Assembly (NCBI RefSeq): GCF_004193775.1
Contig: NC_041011.1
Span: 13,386,968-13,450,967 of the forward strand
Source: Glycine soja
Lineage: Eukaryota; Streptophyta; Magnoliopsida; Fabales; Fabaceae
Direction of reading: 5' to 3'
DNA length: 64,000 nucleotides
Every line of letters starts with the position of its first letter. Within the stretch, counting starts at the first letter, position 1. Under the pieces are notes generated by a model, which was not told the DNA's origin, searched no databases, and was given only the letters and a program-made list of their open reading frames with translations. Made by a program: the position numbers and the translations under genes. Shown piece after piece: positions 45,303 through 56,204 of this stretch.

Positions 45303-45728
45303 TATTCTTACCAAATTTGGCAAGACCTGTTCAAGGTGGTGCTCCTTCGTGAGCCTTTCCACAAACTGTTATCGGGGGTACCTACAAATACACTTTGACA
45401 CTCAAGTTAGAGGCATAGAGGTATGCAAGCAATAGTATATGAGTTGGAATCAAAATGCTTTACTTGAGTCTCGATGGTCTCTTATATAAGGAGAGATTGG
45501 ATTATCTAATTTCAATCTTCTCCTTTTAGATAATGTAAATAAGGAAATATAAGGTAATTATCTTGTCTTTCCTCTGATTAAAGATACTTTCTGGTATTAG
45601 GATTATATTTTTATGTTATGACTAAGGATAACTTTTCCCTTTTACCTTATTTAAATATCCTAGATATTCGGGATTTAAGTAGTCGACTCAGCTGACCACC
45701 AAGTACAGGGGTGAGTCTGAGTATAACA
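45303..45728 (-). repeat. 3' LTR of the 1.9-kb element
   Basis: 426 bp from tattcttaccaaat to gagtataaca; matches 46816-47229 throughout. The outer flank is aggtt. Confidence 0.87.
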
Positions 45729-45805
45729 TATGCCCCCAAGCTCTGAAGTTGGTTGTAAGAGCTTATAGAAGTTAAAAATTCTATTTTGAGCCAACTATTG
45801 GTGTC

Positions 45806-46310
45806 GGTCTTTGGATTTAGCCAAGTAACTCGATCTTTTGGTCTTTTTCACAACCAAAATTTTAGCCAAATTATTGTGGTTTAAGTCGATTGCGTGTATC
45901 GGTCTTTACTTAAGTCGTTTGTGAATTTTGGTCTTTGAATTTAGCCAAGCAACTCAATTTTTTGATCTTTTTTACAGCCAAATTTTTAGCGAAGTTATTT
46001 GTGGTCTAAGCTAATAATGCGTAACAGTCTTTATTTAAGTTATATGCGAGTTTCGATCTTTGGATTTAACCAAGTAACTCAGTCTTTTGGTCTTTTTTTA
46101 CAGCTAAAATTTTAGCCAAGTTATCTGTGGTCTAAACTGGCTACGCGTAGCGGTCTTTATTTAAGCTGTCTATGAGTTTCAATTTTTTGATTTAGCTAAG
46201 TAGCCAAACTTTTTGGTCTTTTTATTGCCAAAATTTTAGCCAATTTATCTATGGTCTAACCCGATTGCATGTAGCGGTTTTTTATTTAAGCTGTCTGTGA
46301 GTTTTGGTCT
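45806..46310. repeat. 125-bp tandem repeat inside the 1.9-kb element
   Basis: Units start near 45806, 45930, 46055, 46181 and 46306. Each contains ggtctttggatttagccaag, then 'cttttggtctttttnacagcc', 'aaaattttagccaagttat' and 'gcgtagcggtctttatttaa'. Units differ at many positions, so amplification is not recent. Confidence 0.85.
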
Positions 46311-46329
46311 TTTGATCAATGAGTCAAAC

Positions 46330-46800
46330 ATAACTTTAGTTTGATTGAATTTCTCAATAAACGAGTGTACCAGTGAAGTGTTGCTCCCCTTAGCGTTGTC
46401 GGGAATACTTAGCACATGATGGCATCGTCATTAGGTGGCAAATGCATCTACCTATTCTTCTGGGTCTGAGAGTTTGTCGTATCTATCTATTGTCAGCATC
46501 TTCCACCCGGGTGGTAGGCGTGTCTCCATGATGCCATCGATGAAGGGATGGAGTTGATTCTCCACTCTATAGACCTACTAAGCGACTGAAGGAATTCGTT
46601 CCCTCCACACCGTATTGACTCCATCAGTCTCTGGTAGATGAGTTTGATGGTGCCGACTACCGATATCGAGTGCATGTTATTATCCTCTCGAATCTTCTGG
46701 TACTATTCTCTAAGGGTGACATTCTTCCTTTGGAGGTGTTGTCGTTGTTTTTTGCCATTGTGATGATGTTGTAGTCAAAGGAAAAGTTTTGCCTTGTTCT
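46330..46800 (-). pseudogene. Gag-like remnant in the 1.9-kb element
   Basis: Minus strand shows FIDGIMETRLPPGWKMLTID, RYDKLSDPEE and SLVHSFIEKFNQTK, with stops. These recall the Gag of plant gypsy elements (IMETRLPPGWK, YDGTTDPDEH). The middle of Gag is deleted. Weak but consistent with the TGGCGCC-type PBS. Confidence 0.5.
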
Positions 46801-46815
46801 ATGATAGGCGCCAAA

Positions 46816-47229
46816 TATTCTTACTAGATTTGGCAAGACTTGTTCGCGGTGGTGCTCCTTCATGAGCCTCTCCACGAACTGTGGTAGGGGTACCTACAAA
46901 GACATTTCAACGCTCAAGTTAAAGGCGTAGAGGTATGCTAGTAATAATATGTGAGTTGGAATTAGAGTGTTTTACCTGAGTCTCGATGGTCTCTTATATA
47001 TAGAGAGATTTGATTATCTAATCTCAATCTTTTTCTTTCAGATAATGTAAATAGGGAAAGATAAGGTAATTATCTTATCTCTCCTCTAATAAAAGATACT
47101 TTTTGGTATTAGGATTATATCTTTATCTTATAACTAAGAGATAAAGCCTCACTCTTACCTTATTTAAATCTCCTAGATATTTAGGATTTGAGTAGCTGAC
47201 TTGACGGACCACTGAATTTGAGTATAACA
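46816..47229 (-). repeat. 5' LTR of the 1.9-kb element
   Basis: 414 bp; on the minus strand it starts TGTTATACTC and ends AAGAATA next to the TGGCGCC-type PBS. Confidence 0.87.
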
Positions 47230-47234
47230 AGGTT

Positions 47235-47760
47235 CGATTTAGAAAATCTTTGTTAGACAAGTATCGATGGTTAAGGGCTAAGAAGTGATCAAAACCATAA
47301 GATAGTGAAGCCTAAGTTTTGAATGGTGAGGATTTGAGATAGGACATGTGCCTGCCATTGTGTACTATGGTAGATGTATAACGGGTAGGCAATATGGTCG
47401 TGATAGTCACCCACTTAGTTAAAGGGTTCTCAATCATTTTATTAGAAGTTTTCTTTGTTGTTGTTGAGAAGTTCTTTATTTAATTTTAATTCAATTAGGT
47501 GTCAATGAACAATAACTATGTAGTGTTATTCCTAAAAGATTTATCCTTAAATAACATACCCAAATTATTCGTGACTTGAGATTTTGCTAGATCCATTGCC
47601 ACCATAGGAACTCGACGTTATAGGAAGAGTTAGGAAGATAACAAAGACCAATATGATGTTAGATACTGTACAACTAGCTTTTGTTAAGACGACCATTAAG
47701 AATTTAGGGAAATAGATGTGCATAGTTGAGTCTTAATTTTTTAGGACGAAAATTTTTTAA
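47235..47760. other. Host repeat continuation with gypsy-type 3' end
   Basis: About 500 bp without ORF. At 47737-47775 it reads ttaggacgaaaattttttaa, gctagag, then ttgtaacacccc. This is the usual 3' boundary of a plus-strand plant gypsy (GGACGAAATTTT..., then LTR start TGTAACACCCC). It suggests the LTR begins at 47770, but I cannot find its end. Confidence 0.4.
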
Positions 47761-47969
47761 GCTAGAGTTGTAACACCCCAAATCATAAGCATTAGAGATA
47801 AGTCTTACGAAAACCTTTATGAAAATTATAAAATCATATTGCTTGTACTACCTTTATTAAGATTACACTTTTGCTAAGCTCATGGCTATTTTTAAAGGCC
47901 TAAGCTTAGCTTAGGAGATTGGAGCGAGGAGTATCTTCTGCTATTTTGATTCCATGTTTTCTCTTCACT

Positions 47970-48140
47970 TAATTGTGCATGGAGATCAAAGTTTGCATGT
48001 GTATGGATGGTTGATTTGCTCCATAAGGGAACTTTTGAAGTTGGAGTGGATGGTGGAGCTCAGACACACTCTTAAGGAGGGAATGCATGTGCTGACCTTT
48101 TTCGCAAAGAGAGAATTTTCTTATTTGATAGTGCTTTGAG
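47970..48140 (+). pseudogene. RNase H-like (LINE-type) fragment
   Basis: Plus strand ICSIRELLKLEWMVELRHTL then KEGMHVLTFFAKRE. Plant LINE/host RNase H-3 domains end with an IR-LL--W-V-L-HTLREGN-CAD-LAK pattern, which this follows with changes (GNACAD to GMHVLT). Truncated; the upstream catalytic part is not visible. Confidence 0.5.
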
Positions 48141-49497
48141 TGACCTTAGTCTTTTCTTGAGGTTGATGCCAAAGAAGTGGTTAGTTAGTTTTTCTTTTGT
48201 TTACCTTTCATTACAAAAGAAAATCAAAATATTCAATGTGTGAATTGTTAAATTTAACATATATTATTATGATGACATAATTAATAGATAATTTTATCTC
48301 TTAAACATATAATCATAAACAAAAATGAATCTAGGTGTATGTGTCTAGGAGCAGCCACCCCCTATGATTTTAAGCCTCCTAATGTTTACAGTTAAGAAAA
48401 AGAAATTGTCCACCTCTGATATTTGGCAGCCCCCCCTGGATAGTTACCAACTTGATCGGGGCTGTCTTTTTGTGTATTTTAGTATTTCTAATAATCCCGT
48501 TCATATATTTATTGATACTTTTCTTTTACGTTGTATGTGGCCAAATGGGTGAATTACAATCCATTAACTCAACCTCTTTATTCGCACTCTTAGACACTAT
48601 TTCTTATCTTGAATTTAATCTACTTATAATCAAATATTGAATGTTTTAGCAATAATTTGATCCTTAAAAAAACAATAATTTGATTCACCGTTTCAACAAT
48701 CTAACCCATATAAAAGTCTTTTGTTGAAAGTTGAATTTACATATAAAGATTACATGTTTTGATTTTAATAAACGTCTATATCAAAGATTGGTTCATGCAA
48801 TATTTGCTTTGGACTTAAATATTATATTTGACGTGTTATTCTAAAATAATTAAGTATTCTTTCAATCTCAAATTGGTGTAATTAAACTAAAAAATTGATG
48901 TTATTTTATCTTAACTTACTAAATTATTGTTTCCATGTTATTTAATTTGTATTTATGTCAATAATTATGTCTATCTTAGTTTAGTCCTTCTTAACTCAAA
49001 TTTAAGTTCAGAGAAATGTTCTCCTGTTTGTATGTCTTTTTTATATATATAATATAATTATATTTATTTACTTTCATGGGATATTTTATTTTTCATTAGG
49101 CTAAATTGTAAAGTATTATTAATAGTAGAAATTAATTATTGTTGATTCTACTTATCTTGAAAAAAAAAATTTGCCCCCTAACATTCTTTCTGAATTCCGC
49201 CCCTAGTCATAAATTTTATCTATGACCCTACATATGAAAAAAAAATAATTATTAGAGAGTTGAACCCTTTAAATAGATATTAATACTTAAGGATATTCCT
49301 TGATTTTTAACCATGGAATTCCTGATTCACCCAAAAATTATATATGGAAAGTTATTGAGTGGAATAACTATAAAAAAAATTACATTTGAAGAAATTTGAT
49401 CCCCGTCCTTATATCATGTGATGATATTATTTTATCCACTTCAAACATCTATAAGATAAGATAACATATATACTATAATCTTATATATCTTGAGCAT

Positions 49498-49550
<53 letters not shown>

Positions 49551-49890
49551 GATTTTAATTACTCATTTTGGTTTATATTTACAATTTTTTTCTTTTAGTT
49601 ACTGTACTTAAAAACATTTTATCCAAACCAGAAATATTATGTTAAAGTTCAACAAAATATCTATATATATATATTTTTTTTTACTGAACAATATATTTTC
49701 TATTCTCATGCGATAACATTGACAGTACTCGTTTTAAAAAAATTGCCTACATATGGGTAGTTGCTTTCTACACCTTATAATTTGCTTAGTTAATTTTTTT
49801 AAAAAGAAGGATAATTATATTATTTCATTCAAAAGAATAGAGTCAATACATGAAGGACTTTGCTCAAAAGATTGCTGACAAGCAAAGGAC
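48141..49890. other. AT-rich intergenic stretch
   Basis: No gene supported. Holds a (TA)n microsatellite at about 49500-49547 and several poly-T/poly-A runs. Nothing else recognised. Confidence 0.45.
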
Positions 49891-50097
49891 TCATACTCTT
49901 ACAAGGGAATGAGCAGCTGAGTTGACTTGTCTGCTTACAAACTGAACATAACAGTTTTCAAAAGAAGATAATTTTTTAACACATTTGCAAAGAATATCTC
50001 TAGTCTCATTATTCTGAAATTTCTTAGCCTTGATGCTATCAACGAGTTGCTTGCGATCTGTTTCGAGAATAAAACTGTTGATGTTTGCACTTTCCAA
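49891..50097 (-). pseudogene. RNase H-like fragment (RVT_3 type)
   Basis: Minus strand FILETDRKQLVDSIKAKKFQ, DILCKCVKKLSSFENCYVQF, VSRQVNSAAHSLVRV. It follows the plant RNase H-3 pattern E-D---LV-----------I--C--L---F----V-FV-RQ-N--AH-LA. It retains the first catalytic-type acidic residue region and the final RQxNxxAH motif. Isolated fragment without an RT domain. Confidence 0.6.
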
Positions 50098-50220
50098 AAT
50101 ATATTTTGCTTACTTTATTAATCTTCTAGAAAAAAACTAGTCCAAAATATAATTTCATGGGTACAAGAAACAATTATAGGAGGCGCACGAAGCAACTATC
50201 ATACATATGGCCGAAAATGC

Positions 50221-50495
50221 CTAGGTGCATCCAGCACTAATCATGAAAAGATAGAAATATTCCTTACAGATCAAGTTAATTCGTAAGTTGATTTTTAAGA
50301 CTTACGGATCAAGTTGATCCGTAAGTCTTTTACGAATCAACTTAATCCGTAAGTATTTTACGGATCAACTTGATCCATAAGTCTTAAAAATCAACTTACG
50401 GATCAACTTGATTCATAAGGGGAGAAATTAGTAGGGTAATTTTGCCATTTTTAAAGAATGTTGAATGCGCCAGCAATAGTGCTGGGTGCACCTAG
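50221..50495. mobile_element. Foldback MITE with 19-bp terminal inverted repeats
   Basis: Left end CTAGGTGCATCCAGCACTA (50221-50239) pairs with right end TAGTGCTGGGTGCACCTAG (50477-50495) at 18 of 19 positions. The interior is a set of ACGGATCAA / TTGATCCGT palindromes, including a perfect one with 16-bp arms around one base (50296-50328). Arms outside these (aagttgatttttaagac and gtcttaaaaatcaactt) also pair. Non-coding, no clear target duplication. Confidence 0.7.
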
Positions 50496-51009
50496 CAACA
50501 CTCTAGTCTATATAGGCCCGATTTACCGTGGTTTGGTTCAAATAAGATCCAAAAGTAAGAAATTGATAATGTGTAAGATCCATATGCTAAAAATATAATT
50601 TTTACAAAATAATGATTTATGTAAGTCTTAAATATGTGACTTTTGTGTTATTAAGATGAAATTCTAATCGATTGAACTAATAAGTCAATTATATTAAAAA
50701 ATAATTAATAAAATTATATATAATACTAATATTTTTAATATATATTTAATATATATAAGTTTATATAATAAATTTTATATTAATTAATTTTAATTTAATA
50801 ATGTATTTTTTTACATATATAAATTTTATAAGTTTAATAAAAATTTATATATAAAAAAGCACATCATTAGATTAAAATTTACTATTATGTAAAAAAATAT
50901 ACATTAAAAATTTTAATATTATATTTAATGATATTAATTATTTTTTTAACATAATTGGTAAAGTCACAAATTCAATGGGGTATTAATATTAAATTTTAGC
51001 TAAAATCGC
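50496..51009. other. AT-rich promoter-side flank of the complex I gene
   Basis: Very AT-rich (50600-50990) up to about 60 bp before the ATG. The transcribed leader likely starts within 50990-51070; no clear single TATA can be chosen. Confidence 0.4.
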
Positions 51010-51070
51010 TGTTTGAGGTCTCACTCTCATTCCCGAGAGATAAAAAACAGAAAAATCAAAGCCATCATCG

Positions 51071-51463
51071 ATGCCGCCTCCCACGCCCCTGAGCAGCGCC
51101 TCCGCCGCGCTCCGTCGGCGGCTGCAGCAGTCCCTCCGCACCCGCGGCGGCGCGGAGTCCGGGCCGAGCCGGTGGACGAGCCCGGGCCACGAAGAAAGGC
51201 CCAAGGGTTACCTCTTCAACCGGACGCCTCCGCCCCCGGGCCAGGCCCGCAAGTGGGAGGACTGGGAGCTCCCCTGCTACGTCACCAGCTTCCTCACCAT
51301 CGTCATCCTCGGCGTGGGCCTCAACGCCAAGCCCGATCTCACCATCGAAACCTGGGCCCACGAAAAAGCCCTTGAACGCCTCAAGATCGAGAACTCCCTC
51401 GCTGCCGCCGCTACAACTAATAACAACAACGACGAGTCATCCTCCTCCGACGAATCGGACTGA
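51071..51463 (+). CDS. NADH dehydrogenase (complex I) NDUFB11/ESSS-like subunit
   Basis: 130-residue protein. The N-terminus is Ala/Arg/Ser-rich (residues 1-30, ALRRRLQQSLRTRGG), compatible with a mitochondrial import signal. A conserved block follows (RWTSPGHEERPKGYLFNRTP, residues 34-53, then PPPPGQARKWEDWELPCY). One membrane helix at about 70-84 (YVTSFLTIVILGVGLNA) and an acidic/Ser-Asn tail (DESSSSDESD) complete it. Length and topology fit the plant ESSS/NDUFB11 accessory subunit of the complex I membrane arm, in the mitochondrial inner membrane. It is a single exon, intact and strongly GC-rich compared with its surroundings, which fits a low-copy plant gene in repeat-rich DNA. Start: first ATG of the GC-rich block, near a 5' leader with aaaaaacagaaaaatcaaag. 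It is the only apparently functional gene in the window. I rely on recalled similarity for the family name. Confidence 0.8.
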   Translation: MPPPTPLSSASAALRRRLQQSLRTRGGAESGPSRWTSPGHEERPKGYLFNRTPPPPGQARKWEDWELPCYVTSFLTIVILGVGLNAKPDLTIETWAHEKALERLKIENSLAAAATTNNNNDESSSSDESD

Positions 51464-52592
51464 GTCGACTCGGATCCCTCCAAGTTAGGTTTTGTTAAAG
51501 TGAAAAGAAAATAGGTTTCTTCGCTGTAATAAGGGTATAACAACTCTTGGAATTTGAACTCCTTGGTTACACTTAATTATTTTTCTTGTGTTTTGAATTT
51601 TGCATTGTGATGATGATGATGATGAGATTGTCGACTCGCTTGTTATTGTTGTTATTGACTCTTTCTTGAATGTGGATAAAGCTTTCCTGCGTTACCTTGC
51701 GATTTTTTATTTTTTTTTATGTTTTGTTATTTAATGTTGGTTTAGGTGAATGTTGTGTGTTGTTGTTGTTGTTATCTGAATTTTGCTGTGATCGGGGAGG
51801 GTGCAATAGTTGAATTGAACGTAGAATTTGTCTTGATTTTTCAATGTGGATTCGCGAAATTGAAATGGATCCGTTTCACTGTAGTTTCTAGTGTGGAAAG
51901 TTAACATTGTATCATTTGAAATTTTTTAATGAGTGCGTGAATTGGAATTTGTTAATTGACTGTGTTTGATTCTCTATTTGAAAGTTATGGGAGTGGAAGT
52001 GGTTTAGCAGGTAGCTGTAGCCTGTGTTGATTGAAAGCTTAAACTAGTGTTGCATAACACTGAGAGAACCTACCATTTTTTTTATAGTTCAAATTGAAAT
52101 GTTGTAGTTGTCTAATTATTGGCATGGGATATATAGATACATTTTGATGAATAGGTTCAACAAGAACTTTAAATTAGAGGTTGGCACTGGCACCAATTAG
52201 TAGTAGTTTATGCTTTTTGTATACTAGGATTTCATTATGCTTTATAAGGTTTGGGTGTGATTCCACTGCATGCCTAGCCTTGTTTTTTTTAATGGATTTA
52301 GCTTCTCTAAAGTAAGCAAGTGTGTGAAATGAGAAAGGAAGAGTGGATTTACCCAGTGTTGTTAAATGGTTGCACCGTGGCAGAATGGCGTGGCAGATTT
52401 TTTGCCAACCGCCATAGGCAATTTGTGAAAGGGAGGTCTGATGCAGCAGTGCCATAGGCTGCAATGAGATGCTTAGATGGGGGAATATTGGTCTTCCACC
52501 ATATTCCGCAGTCTTCTATTAATAATACTTGATTTACCTTTGAAAAGTATCTTGTAATCTTAACTATAAATCAATAGCAGATACACCCTTTT
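51464..52592. other. 3' flank of the complex I gene
   Basis: 3' untranslated region likely up to about 51540-51610 (aataagg at 51526 and a gatgatgatgatgatgag microsatellite at 51608-51626). The rest to 52592 has no supported gene. Confidence 0.4.
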
Positions 52593-52597
52593 CTTAC

Positions 52598-52876
52598 TGT
52601 TAAAAATATAGGACTACATTGCTGAAAGATTTGAGATAAACAAGACAATAGAGAAGTGCTAAGTTTTTTTCTCAGTCATTGCTTATACATATATATAGTA
52701 CAGAGAAAGAGAGAGAGGGGGCTGCCTTTGGATAAGGATTAGATACTCAGCTTCCCACACACTCAACATGACAACACATAAAGCTTAATACACACTCAAC
52801 CTCACACACACTCAAAACAGCCTTTTACCTACACAGCTGTCTACACAATACAGCTGTCTACAATATATATTTAACA
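52598..52876 (-). repeat. 3' LTR of the coding-poor copia-like element
   Basis: 279 bp, TG...CA, with a gaga/ga-rich stretch (52703-52720). Nearly identical to the right copy (a 4-base insertion aaag-type and a few changes), so the element is young. Confidence 0.87.
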
Positions 52877-54829
52877 CTCCCCCTCAAGCTGGAGCATATA
52901 AATTAAATGCTCCAAACTTGGAACATGAGCTGAAGCATAAGAAAGATTCTTCTTCTAAGTTAGATGCTGCGGTGAAGCTTGATTGCTTGATTGAAACCCA
53001 TGACTGAAACTCAGTTGACTGCCAAACTGGAAAGGGCTCCCTCCTGATGTAGTTGATGCTTCCAAATACAAAACTTGATTGAACTGGGGCAGGTTGCTGA
53101 CTTGTGTGGAGGTAGAGGCTGCTGCTGCTGGAGTGAATGAATTGAGGAGTTGATGCACTGGTGGTTAATTAAAACATTGAGGGAGAACTGGCAGAAGTAA
53201 CAGACGCAGTGGATGACGATGATGTACTAAATGTGGAACCAAATTCAGACTTGGTGGGCTGCCAACTAAAGTAGAACTTGGACCACATTGGAGCTAACAG
53301 ATTAGACCGGCGAAGAGGGAGCAGAGGTGCCAAGTTCAAAAGATGTGGCAGGACTTGAGGAAGGAAACAACGAATTCCCAGAAACAAAAGCTGCACTTGC
53401 TGCAGGGCTAGACTTCAAAGTGATTAGTACTGATTAGGAGACAACACACTCCCCCTCACGAGATGGAAGGTGGAGTCAACACTTCCAGCTTGGGATGAAC
53501 AATATAAGTAGAAAAATAGACGATGAAACATGCCAGAAATACGTTGGCAGCAGATTGAAAATGACTGAAAAACATTCAAAGACAATTGGAATATGCTGAA
53601 CCATTAAGCAGAAGCCACAACACAATGCTTAACCACTTAACAGAAGCAAACACACTTAACCACCTAAAAGGTAGAAGCAAACCAAAGCTTAACCATCAAG
53701 AGCAGAAGCTAAACATGGTGCTTAACCACTCAAGACAGAAGCAAAACACAATTTTTGAATGCTTAACCACCATGGATAGAAACTTAATGACCTTTTTTTT
53801 TTAATAGTAGAGGTTCTTGACCAGATTGAACCCTAGGAACAGCAATTGCTTCAAGGACAGAGACAAGGAAGCAGTTTCTGGACAACAGGATCAACATATG
53901 ACCTAAAATAGGGTTCTTGACCAGATCGAACCCTGGGGACAGCAGACCACACAACAGATGAATAGAAGGACATGAGACAATGGAGCTGCACAACAAAGGC
54001 ACAACAAAGGGTTAAGAGAGACAAATGAGGAGGGAATAACCTCAAACACCTTGCAAGCATGGTAGAAACTCCAAATCCAAACTAAACAAACTCAAATTTT
54101 CCTTCAAAGAGGAATATACACAGAAACCTTGTGAGCACTACTGGCCAAACTAAAAGAAAACTTAAAAACAGTAGCATCCCTACCAATATTTCTTCAAAAG
54201 TCCAATGGAGGATGTCCAAGAAACAGAAAGAACAGGGCCTGAAGTTGACATTTTTCAGAACCAGAACATAATGGAACTTGGAAGGCAGCTGGAAGGGGAG
54301 CTTTGACAACATTTAAAACCATACCAAACTGAGCAACTGCTTTTGAGGAAGCCAAAGCAATGGGTACCCTCTGGCTTGGTAACAATGTTGTTGTTTATAA
54401 CACCAGAGAGAGCCAAGAAACCAGGCAGGGCCTTAAACAGGACCAGAACACGCCATAGTTCTGTAGACAAAGAAGAAGGGCCAAAAGGAGAGGTTTGAGC
54501 GGCTAATGACGGTGGCTGACAATGGTAGACGACGAGAAGCAGCAGAGACAGTGGAACAGTGGCTGACAGCAGAGAAGGAGAATGCAGGATCAGTAGAGGC
54601 CATTTCTGATCAAGGAGACAAAGCCCTAACGGAGAAGGAGAAGGGAACGCAAGGGCTGAAACGATCAAGCTGTCAATACCAGAAAACAGGGACTGAAATG
54701 TGCCCAGAAGGAGACGACAAAATTGTTAAAACTGGGTACACAGGGCCTGAAGAAGCCATTTCTGACCAAAGAAATGAAACCCTAATAGAGAAAAAGGAGG
54801 GAACACGAGGCTGACATGTTCCAGGAGGT

Positions 54830-55105
54830 CAAAACCAAAAACCAAGGGCTGGCCGACGAAGCGACTGGAGGTGGTCCAGCAAGGTTCCGAGGGCGGGAAG
54901 GCGGCACGTGGCCTTCACGCGCCAGAAACGAGGCGCTGCTGTGGTGGCGCGTGGCTGTGCTGCTGGTCACGCGACTTGCAGGGGTGGGTCGTGCTCCTCG
55001 AGGCGCACCCAACCCTGGTTTTGCCAGAAAATTTGACGGCGGCGGACGGCGGACGGCGGCGGCGAATGGAGACAGTCAAAACGGGATCGTACCCGCTCTA
55101 ATACA
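54830..55105 (-). other. GC-rich leader of the coding-poor element
   Basis: About 275 bp of high GC content (cggcggacggcggacggcgg-type repeats near 55038-55060), in sharp contrast to the rest of the region. Open frames on both strands here reflect GC content; no known protein. It may be a captured host fragment or the element's own leader. Confidence 0.4.
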
Positions 55106-55389
55106 TGTTAAAAATATAGGACTAAATTGCTGAAAGATTTGAGATAAACAAGACAATAGAGAAGTGCTAAGTATTTTTCTCAGTCACTGCATATACATAC
55201 ATATAGTACAGAGAAAGAGAGAGAGGGGGAAAGCTGCCTTTGGATAAGGATTAGATACTCAGCTTCCCACACACTCAACATGACAACACATAAAGCTTAA
55301 TACACACTCAACCTCACCACACACTCAAAACAGCCTTTTACCTACACAGCTGTCTACACAATACAGTTGTCTACAATATATATTTAACA
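55106..55389 (-). repeat. 5' LTR of the coding-poor copia-like element
   Basis: 284 bp; the outer flank cttac matches the left flank. Confidence 0.87.
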
Positions 55390-55394
55390 CTTAC

Positions 55395-56049
55395 TATACA
55401 CATTTATTCACTTTAGAGGAGGCAATCCTAATTTCTATTTCTTTGCTGCTGATGTTTCAGTCTGGATCTATTATAATTTGATACTACCAAGCAGTTTGTA
55501 GATTGCAAAAGTTCACTTATATGTGAGGGCCAAAACTTCCTGCACCCCAAAAAAATACCGAACACCCCCTTTCATTCTGGAAAGTGTAATCCGGAAAGAA
55601 GGTTTTACACCATAGTAAACTATACTACTATAGTTGAAATGCTGTATGCTTTACTCCACACTAGTTTATGATGATTAATTCTTTAGATGGAGGGACCAAA
55701 TTAGTCTCCTGTGTATAAAACTATAAAAGCACTCCACTTTATCATCTTTGAAACTTCCAAAGGGTAAGTTTGGTACTGGTGATTCTGGCATTTCTTTGGA
55801 ATGTGATTAATTAGTGGGTTACTGAGGTAGAATAGCGCATATATCAAAATTTTAATTAGGTCCAAATTTTATCTGAATTCATCACCTCATCCTACTTGCC
55901 TGAACCAGTTCCAGCTTTTATCAATATTGCTTTGTTAATTTAGCTTGATCTGATCACTGAGTATACCTTTACAAAAAGGGAGGATATAGGCAGGTTCAAT
56001 TTACCAAAAACTTCTCGAGTATAAGATGTGACCATCTTTTTTTAGAGTA
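55395..56049. other. Intergenic stretch
   Basis: No gene recognised; ordinary AT-rich sequence. Confidence 0.35.
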
Positions 56050-56054
56050 ATGAT

Positions 56055-56204
56055 ATATGGACACTTATATATCACCAACACATATTTGACAACCTCTCTT
56101 TCTCTTTATCTATCTGTTCCTATCAAATCATATCACCTATCATACTTACACTTCTTTCTCTCAATGCGTCAAATAGGTATTTGTGATATATAGGTTTGTC
56201 CATT
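56055..56204. mobile_element. Short MITE-like element
   Basis: Left end atatggacacttatatatca (56055 on, to ...catatttgac at 56090) and right end (gtcaaatagg at 56168 to tttgtccat at 56203) form imperfect inverted repeats of about 35 bp. Length is about 150 bp; a CT-rich interior (56092-56165). No target duplication established. Confidence 0.5.

Larger units (their letters stand above)
45303..47229 (-). mobile_element. Small LTR element (TRIM/LARD-like) with a tandem-repeat interior
   Basis: 1.93 kb with exact TSD aggtt (45298-45302 and 47230-47234). LTRs 45303-45728 and 46816-47229 (426 and 414 bp). The PBS-like minus-strand TTTGGCGCCTATCATAG (46799-46815) and purine tract GCTTGGGGGCA (complement of 45731-45741) set the orientation. 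The interior has no pol. It has a short gag-like remnant (46330-46800) and about four copies of a 125-bp repeat (45806-46310). Confidence 0.85.
52598..55389 (-). mobile_element. Coding-poor copia-like LTR element
   Basis: 2.79 kb with exact TSD cttac (52593-52597 and 55390-55394). LTRs 52598-52876 (279 bp) and 55106-55389 (284 bp) start tgttaaaaat and end atttaaca. The polypurine tract on the minus strand (complement of ctccccctcaagc, 52877-52889) follows the left LTR. Minus-strand TGTATTAGAGCGGGT near 55090 resembles a degenerate Met PBS. The 2.2-kb interior has no gag or pol that I can recognise. It has internal duplications: a cttaaccac/agaagc-type repeat at 53590-53775, 'ttcttgaccagat-gaaccct' at 53815 and 53912, and 'gaggccatttctgat-aa' at 54596 and 54752. 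Confidence 0.82.

Noticed and set aside
47954..48139. Independent small gene starting at 47954
   Set aside because: Its recognisable part is only the tail of an RNase H-like domain, so it is a retroelement fragment.
51013..51375. Other-frame and antisense ORFs over the complex I gene
   Set aside because: Shadows caused by high GC; only the 51071 frame has conserved, membrane-helix-containing content.
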